The position numbers and the translations under genes were made by a program. From assembly GCA_013215375.1 (NCBI GenBank), contig JABSRB010000001.1, forward strand, positions 62,001 to 126,000: a DNA stretch of 64,000 nucleotides, read 5' to 3'. A model generated the notes under the pieces. That model did no database searches. It was given only the letters and a program-made list of their open reading frames with translations, and was not told the origin of the DNA. Below are positions 1-8,132 of the stretch, in pieces; within the stretch, counting starts at the first letter, position 1, and each line of letters opens with the position of its first letter. This DNA is from Oceanospirillaceae bacterium. Its GTDB lineage: Bacteria; Pseudomonadota; Gammaproteobacteria; Pseudomonadales; Balneatricaceae.

Positions 1-612
1 ATTTACCACCCACAATATCTTGTCCATGCTAGAGAACTATGCGACAAATACGATGTTTTGTTAATTGCCGATGAGATAGCAACGGGCTTTGGCCGTACCG
101 GTAAGATGTTTGCCTGCGAGCACGCTGCTATTTCACCGGACATCATCTGCTTAGGTAAAGCACTCACTGGCGGCTACATGACACTCGCCGCCACACTGAC
201 CACCAAGAAAATAGCAGACACTATCTCCAACGGTGGTGCCGGATGTTTTATGCATGGACCGACTTTCATGGGAAACCCGTTAGCTTGCGCGGTTGCCAAT
301 GCCAGCATAGATTTGCTGCTAGCAAAAGACTCTCTAGCTCAAGTCGCGGCAATAGAGCAGCAGCTCAAAGTAGAGCTGGAACCGGCCAGAGCTCTTGACT
401 GTGTGGCAGATGTTAGAGTAATTGGCGCTATTGGTGTTATCGAATTAAAACAACCAGTAGACAGCGTGAAAATTCAGCAACAATTTGTAGAGCAGCGAGT
501 TTGGGTCAGACCTTTTGGCAAGCTTGTCTATATAATGCCAGCTTATGTAATGGATACAGCAAGCCTAAGTAAATTAACCAGCGCCATTATTCACGTCATC
601 GCCAACCAATAA
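1..612 (+). CDS. bioA: Adenosylmethionine-8-amino-7-oxononanoate aminotransferase, C-terminal part
   Basis: Partial gene, open at the left edge in frame 1. The product is a class III PLP aminotransferase that uses S-adenosylmethionine as amino donor to make 7,8-diaminononanoate in biotin synthesis. Visible motifs are [15 protein letters not shown], which holds the PLP-contacting Asp, and [10 protein letters not shown], which holds the Schiff-base Lys. [15 protein letters not shown] is the usual BioA substrate-region signature. The retained part is about 200 residues, roughly the second half of a protein normally near 430. No other biotin gene is in the window. The downstream gap holds a probable small RNA. 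Confidence 0.93.
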   Translation: MYHPQYLVHARELCDKYDVLLIADEIATGFGRTGKMFACEHAAISPDIICLGKALTGGYMTLAATLTTKKIADTISNGGAGCFMHGPTFMGNPLACAVANASIDLLLAKDSLAQVAAIEQQLKVELEPARALDCVADVRVIGAIGVIELKQPVDSVKIQQQFVEQRVWVRPFGKLVYIMPAYVMDTASLSKLTSAIIHVIANQ

Positions 613-707
613 CTACTTGATTAATAAAATATTTAAGATAAAAAGCTGAAACAGCTAAATATAAGAATTTTTCCTATATTTAAATATTACTCAACTCTCA
701 TAATATT

Positions 708-854
708 GTGGTGGATCTCCTATTCACTAAGAAGTGTACAAAGGATGGCCAAAGACAAGCGCTCAGGACACAAGGTAGTACACAGGGATTATCAGCTGCG
801 CAGGGAAAAAGGAGCCAATCAAGCCTTTATGATGGATCATAAAGGCTTTTTTAT
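708..854 (+). ncRNA. Candidate GGA-rich CsrA-sequestering small RNA (RsmY/RsmZ/CsrB type)
   Basis: An intergenic stretch carries seven GGA motifs at 713, 743, 766, 786, 804, 811 and 834, several in contexts such as CAGGACAC, ACAGGGATTAT and GCAGGGAAAAAGGAG. It ends in a perfect 12-bp terminator whose loop itself contains a GGA. Dense GGA motifs ending in a strong terminator are the hallmark of RsmY/RsmZ/CsrB RNAs, which titrate CsrA, and csrA is encoded at 44573-44755. A -10-like TAATAT lies at 701-706, which sets the approximate 5' end. A clear GacA box (TGTAAG-N6-CTTACA) was not found, only an imperfect palindrome near 660-680. A 61-codon reading frame across this interval runs through the terminator and looks spurious. 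The RNA call is inference from motif pattern. Confidence 0.55.
821..854 (+). terminator. Rho-independent terminator
   Basis: A perfect 12-bp inverted repeat (AAGCCTTTATGA, loop TGGA, TCATAAAGGCTT) is followed by a T-run. It would end the GGA-rich RNA candidate. The next plus-strand gene is over 1 kb away and the neighbouring gene sfsA runs the other way. Confidence 0.85.
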
Positions 855-994
855 TGCCTTGAGGCCTTGGCATAACTACTGCTCTCGATAATACGGCGTT
901 AAATACAGGCTTAAGAGGAGCACATTAACTCCGCTATTTTGCCGATTTCTGCCTTGCCTTATCTTCGTTCGTTACGTTATGCACAGGTCTCACC

Positions 995-1705
995 TTAATT
1001 TAATTGTAAAGGCAGCAGCTTATCTAAATGCAAACCACTGACAGACATTCTCACCCCGTAGCAATATACCTCCACACCTTGTTCGATAACTTCCCTTAAT
1101 AACTCCCCATATTTTTTATCGATTTCATCGGCCACTGTCACCTCTTTAATCGCACTGTGTAAAACACAAAAGACCAAAATTGCTCGCGCACCCGCCTTTT
1201 TCATACTTAACAATTCGCTTAAATGTTTTTGTCCTCGCAGCGTAACAGCATCAGGAAATGCACCTAAGTTATTATTGACATGTAAAGTAACGCTTTTAAC
1301 CTCAAGATAAACATCCGCCAACCCTTCCTGAGTAAGAAAAAAATCAACCCGACTAGCCTCACCGTATTTAACTTCACGTTTTATAGTTTTATATTGGGAC
1401 ACCGGAGTTATTAAGCCTTTTTTTAAGCCGCTTTCGACAATTTGATTGGCTCTGGCTGTATTCACACAGATAAAGCCTACTTGATCACCTAACTCAACCA
1501 ATTCCCAGGAATAGCTATATTTTCGTTTTTTATTGTCACTTTTAGACAACCAAACCTTACTACCAGCAACAGCACAACCGGTCATCGCTCCGGTATTCGC
1601 ACAGTGAACTGTTATCTCACTACCATCTTCTAAGCGCACATCGGCTAAAAACCTTTTATATCTTTGCAAAAGAACCGCAGGAACTAACGCCTTTTCATAA
1701 TTCAT
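995..1705 (-). CDS. sfsA: Sugar fermentation stimulation protein homolog SfsA
   Basis: A 236-residue protein close to the usual SfsA length (about 234). Family features visible are the N-terminal KRFLADVRLEDG and VHCANTGAMTGC segment (OB-like, nucleic-acid binding) and a C-terminal nuclease-like region with DFFL and YLEVKSVTL, followed by FPDAVTLRGQKHLSEL. These acidic and lysine residues resemble a restriction-endonuclease-like core. SfsA was named from maltose-metabolism effects in E. coli; its biochemical role is still unclear. The ATG at 1705 is preferred to the in-frame TTG at 1711 because AAGG at 1712-1715 is spaced 6 nt from the ATG. It sits upstream of dksA in the opposite orientation, as in several gammaproteobacteria. 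Confidence 0.93.
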   Translation of the reverse strand: MNYEKALVPAVLLQRYKRFLADVRLEDGSEITVHCANTGAMTGCAVAGSKVWLSKSDNKKRKYSYSWELVELGDQVGFICVNTARANQIVESGLKKGLITPVSQYKTIKREVKYGEASRVDFFLTQEGLADVYLEVKSVTLHVNNNLGAFPDAVTLRGQKHLSELLSMKKAGARAILVFCVLHSAIKEVTVADEIDKKYGELLREVIEQGVEVYCYGVRMSVSGLHLDKLLPLQLN

Positions 1706-2016
1706 AAACAACCTTATTAAAACTTATCATGGACTTATGATTAATATATTAGCCATATTCACATTTATAATCAGCGTAATTAATCGACAATTTCACAACA
1801 GTTTACACGTTCATCCCTTTAACCGAACATGAACCTACTAAGAAACTTTTATCTTCTGACACTTTATTTAGTGTTTTTTGGATGAAAAGCTTTTAAATCC
1901 AAAAAAGGTCTGGTACTTTCACCAACCTTCCGAGAAGGATGACCATTTAAAAAATAACTGTAAGGACAGTGCGATTCTATCTATCGCCAAAATATTCGGA
2001 GAGTGAGGCAGCCAAT

Positions 2017-2448
2017 ATGCCAGACACTAATACTAAGAAATCAGCACATTTTTCTCCCTATGTGACTAAAAAAGGCGAGGAGTACATGAATGATCGACAA
2101 AAAGATCATTTTCGCAATGTACTGCTACTCTGGAAACAAGAGTTAATGGAAGAGGTGGATAGTACTATCACTCATCTTCAGGAGGAAGTTACTAGTTACG
2201 CCGATCCGAATGATCGCGCAAGTCAGGAGGAAGAGTTCAGTTTAGAGCTGAGAACTCGAGATCGTGAACGAAAGTTAATTAAAAAAATCAACGAGGCAAT
2301 GGAAAGCATCGATGAAGATGAATTTGGTTTCTGTGAGGAATGCGACATAGAAATCGGAGTTCGCAGACTTGAAGCGCGCCCTACAGCGACACTTTGTATC
2401 GACTGTAAAACGCTTGCAGAGATCAAAGAAAAGCAGAACGGCAAGTAA
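2017..2448 (+). CDS. dksA: RNA polymerase-binding transcription factor DksA
   Basis: A 143-residue protein that binds the RNA polymerase secondary channel and, with ppGpp, mediates the stringent response. The coiled-coil region carries DPNDRASQEEEFSLELRTRDRE, including the two tip aspartates (DxxD). It is followed by the four-cysteine zinc finger CEEC and CIDC and the family tail KTLAEIKEKQ. The ATG at 2017 has GAGG 8 nt upstream and gives an N-terminus like that of Pseudomonas DksA. An in-frame GTG at 1969 would add 16 residues, but its upstream AAGGA is too close. A hairpin terminator follows immediately and gluQ starts right after it. Confidence 0.96.
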   Translation: MPDTNTKKSAHFSPYVTKKGEEYMNDRQKDHFRNVLLLWKQELMEEVDSTITHLQEEVTSYADPNDRASQEEEFSLELRTRDRERKLIKKINEAMESIDEDEFGFCEECDIEIGVRRLEARPTATLCIDCKTLAEIKEKQNGK

Positions 2449-2456
2449 TTAAGAAA

Positions 2457-2484
2457 AGAGCCAAGGCAACTTGGCTCTATTTTT
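2457..2484 (+). terminator. Terminator hairpin between dksA and gluQ
   Basis: A 9-bp stem (AGAGCCAAG/CTTGGCTCT) with a GCAA tetraloop is followed by ATTTTT. The T-run ends directly at the gluQ ATG (2485), so the hairpin occupies the place where a Shine-Dalgarno site would be. Confidence 0.8.
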
Positions 2485-3369
2485 ATGTATATCGGCCGAT
2501 TCGCTCCATCCCCTACTGGGGAATTACACTTTGGATCTTTGCTAGCAGCCCTTGCAAGCTATCTGGACGCCAAAAGCAACAATGGCCTATGGCTATTACG
2601 TATTGACGACATAGACCCTCCCAGAGAACTACCCGGCGCATCAGATACCATCATTGCCATGCTTCAAGCTTTTGGTATGCAATGGGATCAAGACATAGTG
2701 TTCCAGAGCGAGCGCAGCCACCTCTATCAACAGGCACTCAATCAATTACAGCAAGCCGACGTTAGCTACCCTTGTTACTGTTCTAGAAAAGAAATCAAAC
2801 AACGCACCAGTCATAGCCGTTATGACAGATATTGCCTTTCTAACAAAACAACTACAACTACAATTCATACACATTGTGCTTGGCGGTTTAAAAATGATAC
2901 TTCTTCTTTTATTTGGCAAGACACTATTTTAGGAGAGCAGCGCATAGAGCATAGTGAAAACGCTGATTTCATTCTAAAGCGCAGCGATTCCCTCTGGGCT
3001 TACCAATTAGCCGTCACCGTTGATGATGCCGCTATGGGAATAACCCATGTAGTGCGTGGTAGAGATTTATTAATGGAAGCGACTAAACAACTACAACTCG
3101 CTCAAGCGTTAAATTTACCCACCCCTGCGTTTAGCCACATTCCTCTGGTTAAAAACGATAGCGGACAAAAGCTCAGCAAACAAAACCTGGCCCCCGCATT
3201 ATCCACTACCCAGATTAATCATCAGCTATACACCGCTTTACAAATGCTAGGCCAAAAAACCAATGATAAGTTTAAAAATGCCAAGATAACAGACATCTTG
3301 CTGCAGGCAACACAAGACTGGAACCCCGCAACCATTCCCTTGGAATACTCAACCCAGATTAGGACTTAA
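2485..3369 (+). CDS. gluQ: Glutamyl-Q tRNA(Asp) synthetase
   Basis: A 294-residue paralog of the glutamyl-tRNA synthetase catalytic core, lacking the anticodon-binding domain. It glutamylates the queuosine base at the wobble position of tRNA-Asp. Motifs seen are YIGRFAPSPTGELHFGS (HIGH-like) near residue 2 and the zinc-site pattern CYC...YDRYC near residues 97-116. RIDDIDPPRE and GQKLSKQN (KMSK-like) are also present. The dksA-gluQ linkage is widely conserved in gammaproteobacteria. No ribosome-binding site is visible because the dksA terminator abuts the ATG, so translation may be weak, leaderless, or coupled to read-through from dksA, with which it is in frame. Confidence 0.94.
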   Translation: MYIGRFAPSPTGELHFGSLLAALASYLDAKSNNGLWLLRIDDIDPPRELPGASDTIIAMLQAFGMQWDQDIVFQSERSHLYQQALNQLQQADVSYPCYCSRKEIKQRTSHSRYDRYCLSNKTTTTTIHTHCAWRFKNDTSSFIWQDTILGEQRIEHSENADFILKRSDSLWAYQLAVTVDDAAMGITHVVRGRDLLMEATKQLQLAQALNLPTPAFSHIPLVKNDSGQKLSKQNLAPALSTTQINHQLYTALQMLGQKTNDKFKNAKITDILLQATQDWNPATIPLEYSTQIRT

Positions 3370-3377
3370 TTAATTGT

Positions 3378-3548
3378 ATGCAATTTCATAGACCGCTACT
3401 GTTACTACTAATTGCCTATTGGTTATTCTTTCCCGCTTTGATTGAATGGTGGTTCCTGTTAAATTTAGCCCCCAAATACACTTACCTATGCTGGATGGCG
3501 CTCATCTTACTTAGCTTTTTTGTAGATCATAGACGGAAAACCCAATAA
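3378..3548 (+). CDS. Small two-helix membrane protein translationally coupled to cbrA (CbrX-like)
   Basis: A 56-codon reading frame from ATG 3378. The translation has two hydrophobic segments, about residues 6-30 (PLLLLLIAYWLFFPALIEWW) and 36-50 (YLCWMALILLSFF), and ends in a basic tail DHRRKTQ. Its stop codon overlaps the cbrA start (TAATG, one shared base), a typical coupling arrangement. It begins 8 nt after the gluQ stop. In Pseudomonas a small frame called cbrX is, as I recall, found at the same place and coupled to cbrA; position, size and membrane character match. I have not compared sequences, so no symbol is assigned. An AGGA overlaps the gluQ end, but its spacing is long. Confidence 0.7.
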   Translation: MQFHRPLLLLLIAYWLFFPALIEWWFLLNLAPKYTYLCWMALILLSFFVDHRRKTQ

Positions 3549-6481
3549 TGCTCTCTTTAAGCCAGCTACTTATTATCGGGGTGATTTATGTCATATTTAT
3601 TTTCGGCATTGCTTTTTTTGCCGAGAAAGAAATCATCCCGCGACGCATTGCACATCACCCCGCTATTTATGTTTTATCTTTTGGCGTCTATGCCAGCATT
3701 TGGAGCTTCTTCGGATCCTTCGACTTAATTCACCAATCTGGATTGGTTTATCTCGCTTCATTTTTAGGTGCCACCGCAGCCTTTATATTGGCGCCAGTGG
3801 TTTTAATACCCATTTTCAACATCACCAACCGGCATCAACTAAGCTCCCTTGCTGATCTATTTGCATTCAGGTTTCGCAGCGGCACTGTCGGCACGCTAAC
3901 ATCGCTACTATTACTCTTTGCCAGCTTGCCACTACTTTCGATGCAAATCCAAGCGGTGAGCGACTCTGTTGGGATTTTATATTCACCGAGTTCCGACTCG
4001 ACAATCGCCATTATTTTTTGTAGCTCCATCGCTCTCTTTGCCATTATCTTTGGCGCAAAAAAACCTTCCCTGCGGGCCAGAAATAGCGGTCTTGTTACGG
4101 CCATTGCAGCAGGGGCCATATTAAAGTTAATCGTTATTGTAGGCTTCGCGCTGTATGTTTACTTCGAAGTCCTAGGTGGCCCGGTGTATAGCAGCTTATG
4201 GATTGAAGAGGCCGCCTATGCCTCTCAGCTACTGGAACGTAAACCTGAAACAGACAGCTGGCGAACGTTATTATTAGCCTTTTTCACCTCTGTCATCGTC
4301 ATGCCACACATGTTTCACCTACTTTTTAATGAAAACCGTTCCAAGGATAATTTACATATGGCTTCTTGGGGGATGCCGCTATATTTATTCATTATCGCCG
4401 CCGCTATACCGATCATTACTTGGGCGGGGATAAAACTAGCGATACCTGGAGCCCCCTCCTTCACTATGTTTTACATTAGCCGGGCACTCGACTCACAGTG
4501 GCTTGCTGTCGCCACCTTTGTCGGCACGCTCGCAGCGACCAGTGGCGTAATGGTTGTATCGGTACTGTCTATTGCATCAATGCTGCAAAACCACATTATT
4601 TTACCGTTAATTTCCATCCCCAATAACGCACATTTTTACAATTGGCTGCTCTGGGTTAGGCGCGCCTTAATCGCCTTAGTGATATTCATCAGCTATCAGT
4701 TTTACCAGAATTATGGCGATGAAAAACAACTACTACTGTTAGGCCTTAGCGCTTTCACCGCGTTTTTACAGTTTTTACCGGGACTAATGGTCACTTTGTT
4801 TTGGTCTGGAGCTAACAAAAAAGGCTTTATTTGCGGCCTCTGTGTGGGAATATTCACCTGGTTTATTACTACTTTTTATCCGGTGGTATTCACCCAATCA
4901 GGCCTGTTAAGCAATTCGCATGACGACCCGTTTAACTGGCAATTCACCGCTATTTTATCGCTCATTCTGAATGTCGCCGTGATGATTGTCGTCTCTCTGT
5001 TATCCGAAACGTCAAAAGAGGAGTATCAAGCTGCTGACTCCTGCCTTTACAATACACTTGATCGCCCCTCCAGCATGTATCTCTCTGCCTTTAACAGTGA
5101 AGACATCATCAAAATCCTCAGCCCTAAACTTGGCGAGAAAGCAGCGCATCGAGAGGTACAAAGAGCACTTTCGACATTACTGCTCAACAAAGGACAGCTA
5201 AAGCCTTTTGATTTACTGCGGCTACGAACCTTACTCGAACACAATTTATCAGCGTTAATTGGTCCGGTCAAAGCCGCCTCCCTACTCGAGTCATTATCAA
5301 CACAAGATGACGGGTCTAATTTCAGAACGCCTAATAAACTCATGCTCGAAGACCAACTAGAAAACTATCAAGAGCGCATGAGCGGGCTCGCAGCTGAACT
5401 CAACAACTTAAGACGCCACCATAGAACCACCCTACAAAAGCTACCCTTAGGTGTCTGTACTATAGACGGACAACATCAAGTTATCTTTTGGAATATTCAA
5501 ATGGAGCTTCTCACCCAACACAAGTACGGCGATGTTCTGGGAAAAACATTGCTGAATTTGCCGCCACCTTGGGGAGAAGTATTAGAAAATTTTGTACACT
5601 GCGCAGAAAACCACGCTACCGATTTGATTTTGGAAGTAAATGATCAAAAACATTGGCTAAACTTGCACAAGAGTCAACTGGGAGAAGGTGAAGATTATTC
5701 ATTAGTTATCTTACTTGAAGACAACAGTGAACAACGCATTCTAGAAGAAAAACTAGCACATACTGCAAGACTCGCATCCATTGGTCGTTTTTCAGCGGGC
5801 GTTGCCCACGAGATAGGCAACCCTGTTACTGGGATTGCATGTTTGGCGCAGAACCTCAGCTTTGAGACTAACGACCCTGCCATCTTACAAACAGGTGATG
5901 AAATACTTACTCAAACCAAACGCATCAGTCGTATTGTAAATTCCTTAATGCGCTTTGCACACTCCGGTAAATCAAGCGATGACACAGAGCACTTTGAAGT
6001 TAACTTACAGTCCTTAATTGATGAATCAATCCACTTAGTAGCACTTGACGCCCGCGGAAAACAGCAAATATTTCACTGTCAAATCCCTGAAAACACAATA
6101 GTAATGGGTGATTCCCAGCAATTAATACAAGTGTTTATTAATATTTTAAATAATGCTTGCGATGCATCCCCTGAAAAGGGCAAAATCACCATAAGCTGCG
6201 AGACTCAATCCGAGATAATAACGCTAAAAATCACTGACGAGGGAACGGGTATAGAACAGCAGCTAATAGACAAACTATTTGAGCCATTTTTCACCACTAA
6301 AGACCCAGGCAAAGGTACGGGTTTAGGCTTACCTCTAGTACACAACATTTTAACCGAACATTATGGTAGCATTGAAATCATTAGCCCAGCCAATAAAAAT
6401 CAGAATAACGGCACACAGGTGGTAATCACCTTACCCGGGCTCCCGAGTGCTTTACCGAGTAGTACTCACAACGGAGATTAG
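3548..6481 (+). CDS. cbrA: Sensor histidine kinase CbrA with SLC5/PutP-like transporter domain
   Basis: A 977-residue protein, close to Pseudomonas CbrA in length. Residues 1 to about 490 form a multi-pass Na+/solute symporter-like domain of the SLC5 family. About 500-600 form a STAC-like linker (LYNTLDRPSSMYLS...LLLNKGQLKPFDLLRLRTLLE), and about 625-730 a PAS domain. The HisKA region has the phospho-accepting His at residue 754 (GVAHEIGNPVTG). The ATPase domain shows NNACDA, DEGTGI, EPFFTTK and GTGLGL (about 923-928). CbrA senses carbon/nitrogen status and phosphorylates CbrB. It overlaps the upstream small membrane ORF by one base and is followed 8 nt later by cbrB. The transporter-like part is complete enough that histidine transport, reported for Pseudomonas CbrA, is plausible here. 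Confidence 0.93.
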   Translation: MLSLSQLLIIGVIYVIFIFGIAFFAEKEIIPRRIAHHPAIYVLSFGVYASIWSFFGSFDLIHQSGLVYLASFLGATAAFILAPVVLIPIFNITNRHQLSSLADLFAFRFRSGTVGTLTSLLLLFASLPLLSMQIQAVSDSVGILYSPSSDSTIAIIFCSSIALFAIIFGAKKPSLRARNSGLVTAIAAGAILKLIVIVGFALYVYFEVLGGPVYSSLWIEEAAYASQLLERKPETDSWRTLLLAFFTSVIVMPHMFHLLFNENRSKDNLHMASWGMPLYLFIIAAAIPIITWAGIKLAIPGAPSFTMFYISRALDSQWLAVATFVGTLAATSGVMVVSVLSIASMLQNHIILPLISIPNNAHFYNWLLWVRRALIALVIFISYQFYQNYGDEKQLLLLGLSAFTAFLQFLPGLMVTLFWSGANKKGFICGLCVGIFTWFITTFYPVVFTQSGLLSNSHDDPFNWQFTAILSLILNVAVMIVVSLLSETSKEEYQAADSCLYNTLDRPSSMYLSAFNSEDIIKILSPKLGEKAAHREVQRALSTLLLNKGQLKPFDLLRLRTLLEHNLSALIGPVKAASLLESLSTQDDGSNFRTPNKLMLEDQLENYQERMSGLAAELNNLRRHHRTTLQKLPLGVCTIDGQHQVIFWNIQMELLTQHKYGDVLGKTLLNLPPPWGEVLENFVHCAENHATDLILEVNDQKHWLNLHKSQLGEGEDYSLVILLEDNSEQRILEEKLAHTARLASIGRFSAGVAHEIGNPVTGIACLAQNLSFETNDPAILQTGDEILTQTKRISRIVNSLMRFAHSGKSSDDTEHFEVNLQSLIDESIHLVALDARGKQQIFHCQIPENTIVMGDSQQLIQVFINILNNACDASPEKGKITISCETQSEIITLKITDEGTGIEQQLIDKLFEPFFTTKDPGKGTGLGLPLVHNILTEHYGSIEIISPANKNQNNGTQVVITLPGLPSALPSSTHNGD

Positions 6482-6489
6482 GTAGCAGT

Positions 6490-7884
6490 ATGAAACATAT
6501 TCTGATTGTAGAAGACGAGCAGGTCATTCGATTTGCCTTAAAACGCTTTTTAGTTAACAGCAAATTTACCGTTGATGATTGTGGATCTGTCGATGAAGCA
6601 GTGAGCTTATTTAATTTGTCTGATTTTGATCTGATTATCAGTGATTTACGCCTTCCCGGCGCCCCTGGCACGGATTTAATTAACAAAGCTGGTAGTGTTC
6701 CAGTATTGATTATGACCAGCTATGCCAGTATGAAATCAGCGGTAGAGGTCATGAAAATGGGCGCTACCGATTATATAGCAAAACCGTTTGATCACGATGA
6801 AATGCTAAACACGATCAAACAAATAACCGATAAACACGTCCAATCTCGCTCAGCAAAATCCGCAAAGACATCCACTCCCTCCCCTGTCGCCCAACCCAAA
6901 AATAGTTTTATTGGCAAGAGCTCAGTCATGCTTGATCTTTACAAGCGAATAGACAAAGTATCTAAAACCGATACCACCGTGTTAATTCTTGGCGAATCTG
7001 GCACGGGCAAGGAACTCGCAGCGCGATCTATTCACCAAAAGAGCACTCGCAAAGACGCACCGATGATTGCTGTCAATTGCGCCGCCATTCCAGACAACTT
7101 AATCGAGTCGGAACTTTTCGGCCACGAGAAGGGCGCCTTTACCGGAGCGACAAACCAAAAAATCGGTTTAATTGAGGCAGCCAATGGCGGCACACTGTTC
7201 CTAGATGAAATAGGCGAATTGCCACTAGAGGCTCAAGCACGTTTACTCAGATTCCTGCAAGAGGGCGAGATTCGTCGCGTAGGCTCTGTGCAACATCAAA
7301 AGGTAGATGTAAGACTGGTAGCTGCCACCCACAGAAACCTGAAGAAACTCTCTCAACAAGGACTTTTCAGAGAAGATCTTTACTACCGTTTATATGTTAT
7401 GGATATATGCATGCCGCCTCTTCGAGAGCGTCGTGAAGATATACTATCACTGGCGAGCACCTTTTTAGAGCGTGCTTGTGTACGCTTAAAATGCGACCCT
7501 GCCGTCTTCACCGAAGATGCCATAAAAACACTCAATTATTATAGCTGGCCCGGTAATGTTCGCGAATTAGAAAACGCCATTGAACGGGCGATGATTCTTT
7601 GTGAGACAGGGTTCATCACCACTGAATTATTAGGATTAGACACAGAAAACAACAATCTAAACGATGCTGTCATTACTTATATTGAGCGCAGAATAAAACC
7701 CGTCCAGAAAGAACCTAGCAACCAGACCGGTGGCCTATCACTCAATGACTACTTTCAACGCTTTGTACTTGAGCACCAAAAAAACTTAAACGAGACAGAG
7801 CTGGCGAAGCGACTTGGGGTAAGCCGAAAATGTCTTTGGGAAAGAAGACAAAAACTAGGCATCCCAAGAAAGGCAAAAGCCTAA
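6490..7884 (+). CDS. cbrB: NtrC-type sigma54 response regulator CbrB
   Basis: A 464-residue enhancer-binding protein. The receiver domain (1-120) has phospho-acceptor Asp52 in LIISDLRLPG and the lysine in IAKPF. The AAA+ domain has Walker A GESGTGKE at 168-175 and the sigma54-contacting GAFTGA at 215-220. It also has FLDEIGELP (Walker B) and YYRLYVMDICMPPLRERREDI. The C-terminal Fis-type helix-turn-helix is ETELAKRLGVSRKCLWERRQKLG. In Pseudomonas CbrB activates the crcZ small RNA and nutrient-use genes. Here the immediately downstream gap holds a sigma54 promoter and GTAACA repeats, so CbrB most likely activates that promoter. ATG 6490 follows cbrA by 8 nt. Confidence 0.95.
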   Translation: MKHILIVEDEQVIRFALKRFLVNSKFTVDDCGSVDEAVSLFNLSDFDLIISDLRLPGAPGTDLINKAGSVPVLIMTSYASMKSAVEVMKMGATDYIAKPFDHDEMLNTIKQITDKHVQSRSAKSAKTSTPSPVAQPKNSFIGKSSVMLDLYKRIDKVSKTDTTVLILGESGTGKELAARSIHQKSTRKDAPMIAVNCAAIPDNLIESELFGHEKGAFTGATNQKIGLIEAANGGTLFLDEIGELPLEAQARLLRFLQEGEIRRVGSVQHQKVDVRLVAATHRNLKKLSQQGLFREDLYYRLYVMDICMPPLRERREDILSLASTFLERACVRLKCDPAVFTEDAIKTLNYYSWPGNVRELENAIERAMILCETGFITTELLGLDTENNNLNDAVITYIERRIKPVQKEPSNQTGGLSLNDYFQRFVLEHQKNLNETELAKRLGVSRKCLWERRQKLGIPRKAKA

Positions 7885-7895
7885 GAAGCTTGACT

Positions 7896-7957
7896 CAATA
7901 TAGTGTGCTATTTAACAAAATAGGCGAGTCCGCAGTAGATCCGTCTACTCTCTGACC
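7896..7957. repeat. Truncated relative of the MITE-like element at 57750-57915
   Basis: The stretch around GTGCTATTTAACAAAAT, AATAGGC and CGCAGTAGATCCGTCT matches the right half of the 57750-57915 palindromic element (TGCTATTTAACGAAAAT, AATAGGC, CGCAGTAGATCAGTCT), with about 22 bases missing in the middle and a degraded end. It lies between cbrB and the CbrB-type binding sites. Confidence 0.5.
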
Positions 7958-7975
7958 ACCACAGGAAACATCAAG

Positions 7976-8056
7976 TGTTACCTTTGTATCCATATGTAAC
8001 ATTAGGTAACAACCAAAGCGTTCTTTTTAGTAACACATTCTGTATTGTACGTAACA
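7976..8056 (+). promoter_or_regulatory. Probable CbrB upstream activating sites (GTAACA repeats)
   Basis: An inverted pair TGTTAC (7976-7981) and GTAACA (7996-8001) is separated by 14 bases. Further GTAACA half-sites lie at 8006-8011, 8030-8035 and 8051-8056. As I recall, the CbrB consensus in Pseudomonas putida is a TGTTAC/GTAACA inverted repeat of this spacing. The cluster ends about 50 bases upstream of the sigma54 promoter at 8107-8122, the usual place for an enhancer-binding protein. Assignment to CbrB is inference from motif and context. Confidence 0.72.
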
Positions 8057-8106
8057 CTTTAGCTGAAAAATTTATTTTATTCTTTTATTACAACAAGTTA
8101 AAAACT

Positions 8107-8122
8107 TGGCATTAGATTTGCT
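8107..8122 (+). promoter_or_regulatory. Sigma54 (-24/-12) promoter of the CrcZ-like RNA
   Basis: TGGCATTAGATTTGCT matches the sigma54 consensus TGGCAC-N5-TTGCW with exact spacing: GG and GC are 10 bases apart. The start site is expected about 12 bases downstream, near 8131-8134, just before the A-rich motif clusters. An NtrC-family activator gene (cbrB) lies directly upstream. Confidence 0.85.
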
Positions 8123-8132
8123 TTATATCTAA

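Noticed and set aside
706-891. 61-codon plus-strand ORF after bioA
   Set aside because: It runs through a perfect terminator and has no ribosome site or recognisable protein; the GGA-rich RNA explains the region better.
7981-8056. Attachment site or phage repeat from the repeated GTAACA
   Set aside because: No integrase is nearby; the spacing ahead of a sigma54 promoter and next to cbrB fits activator sites much better.
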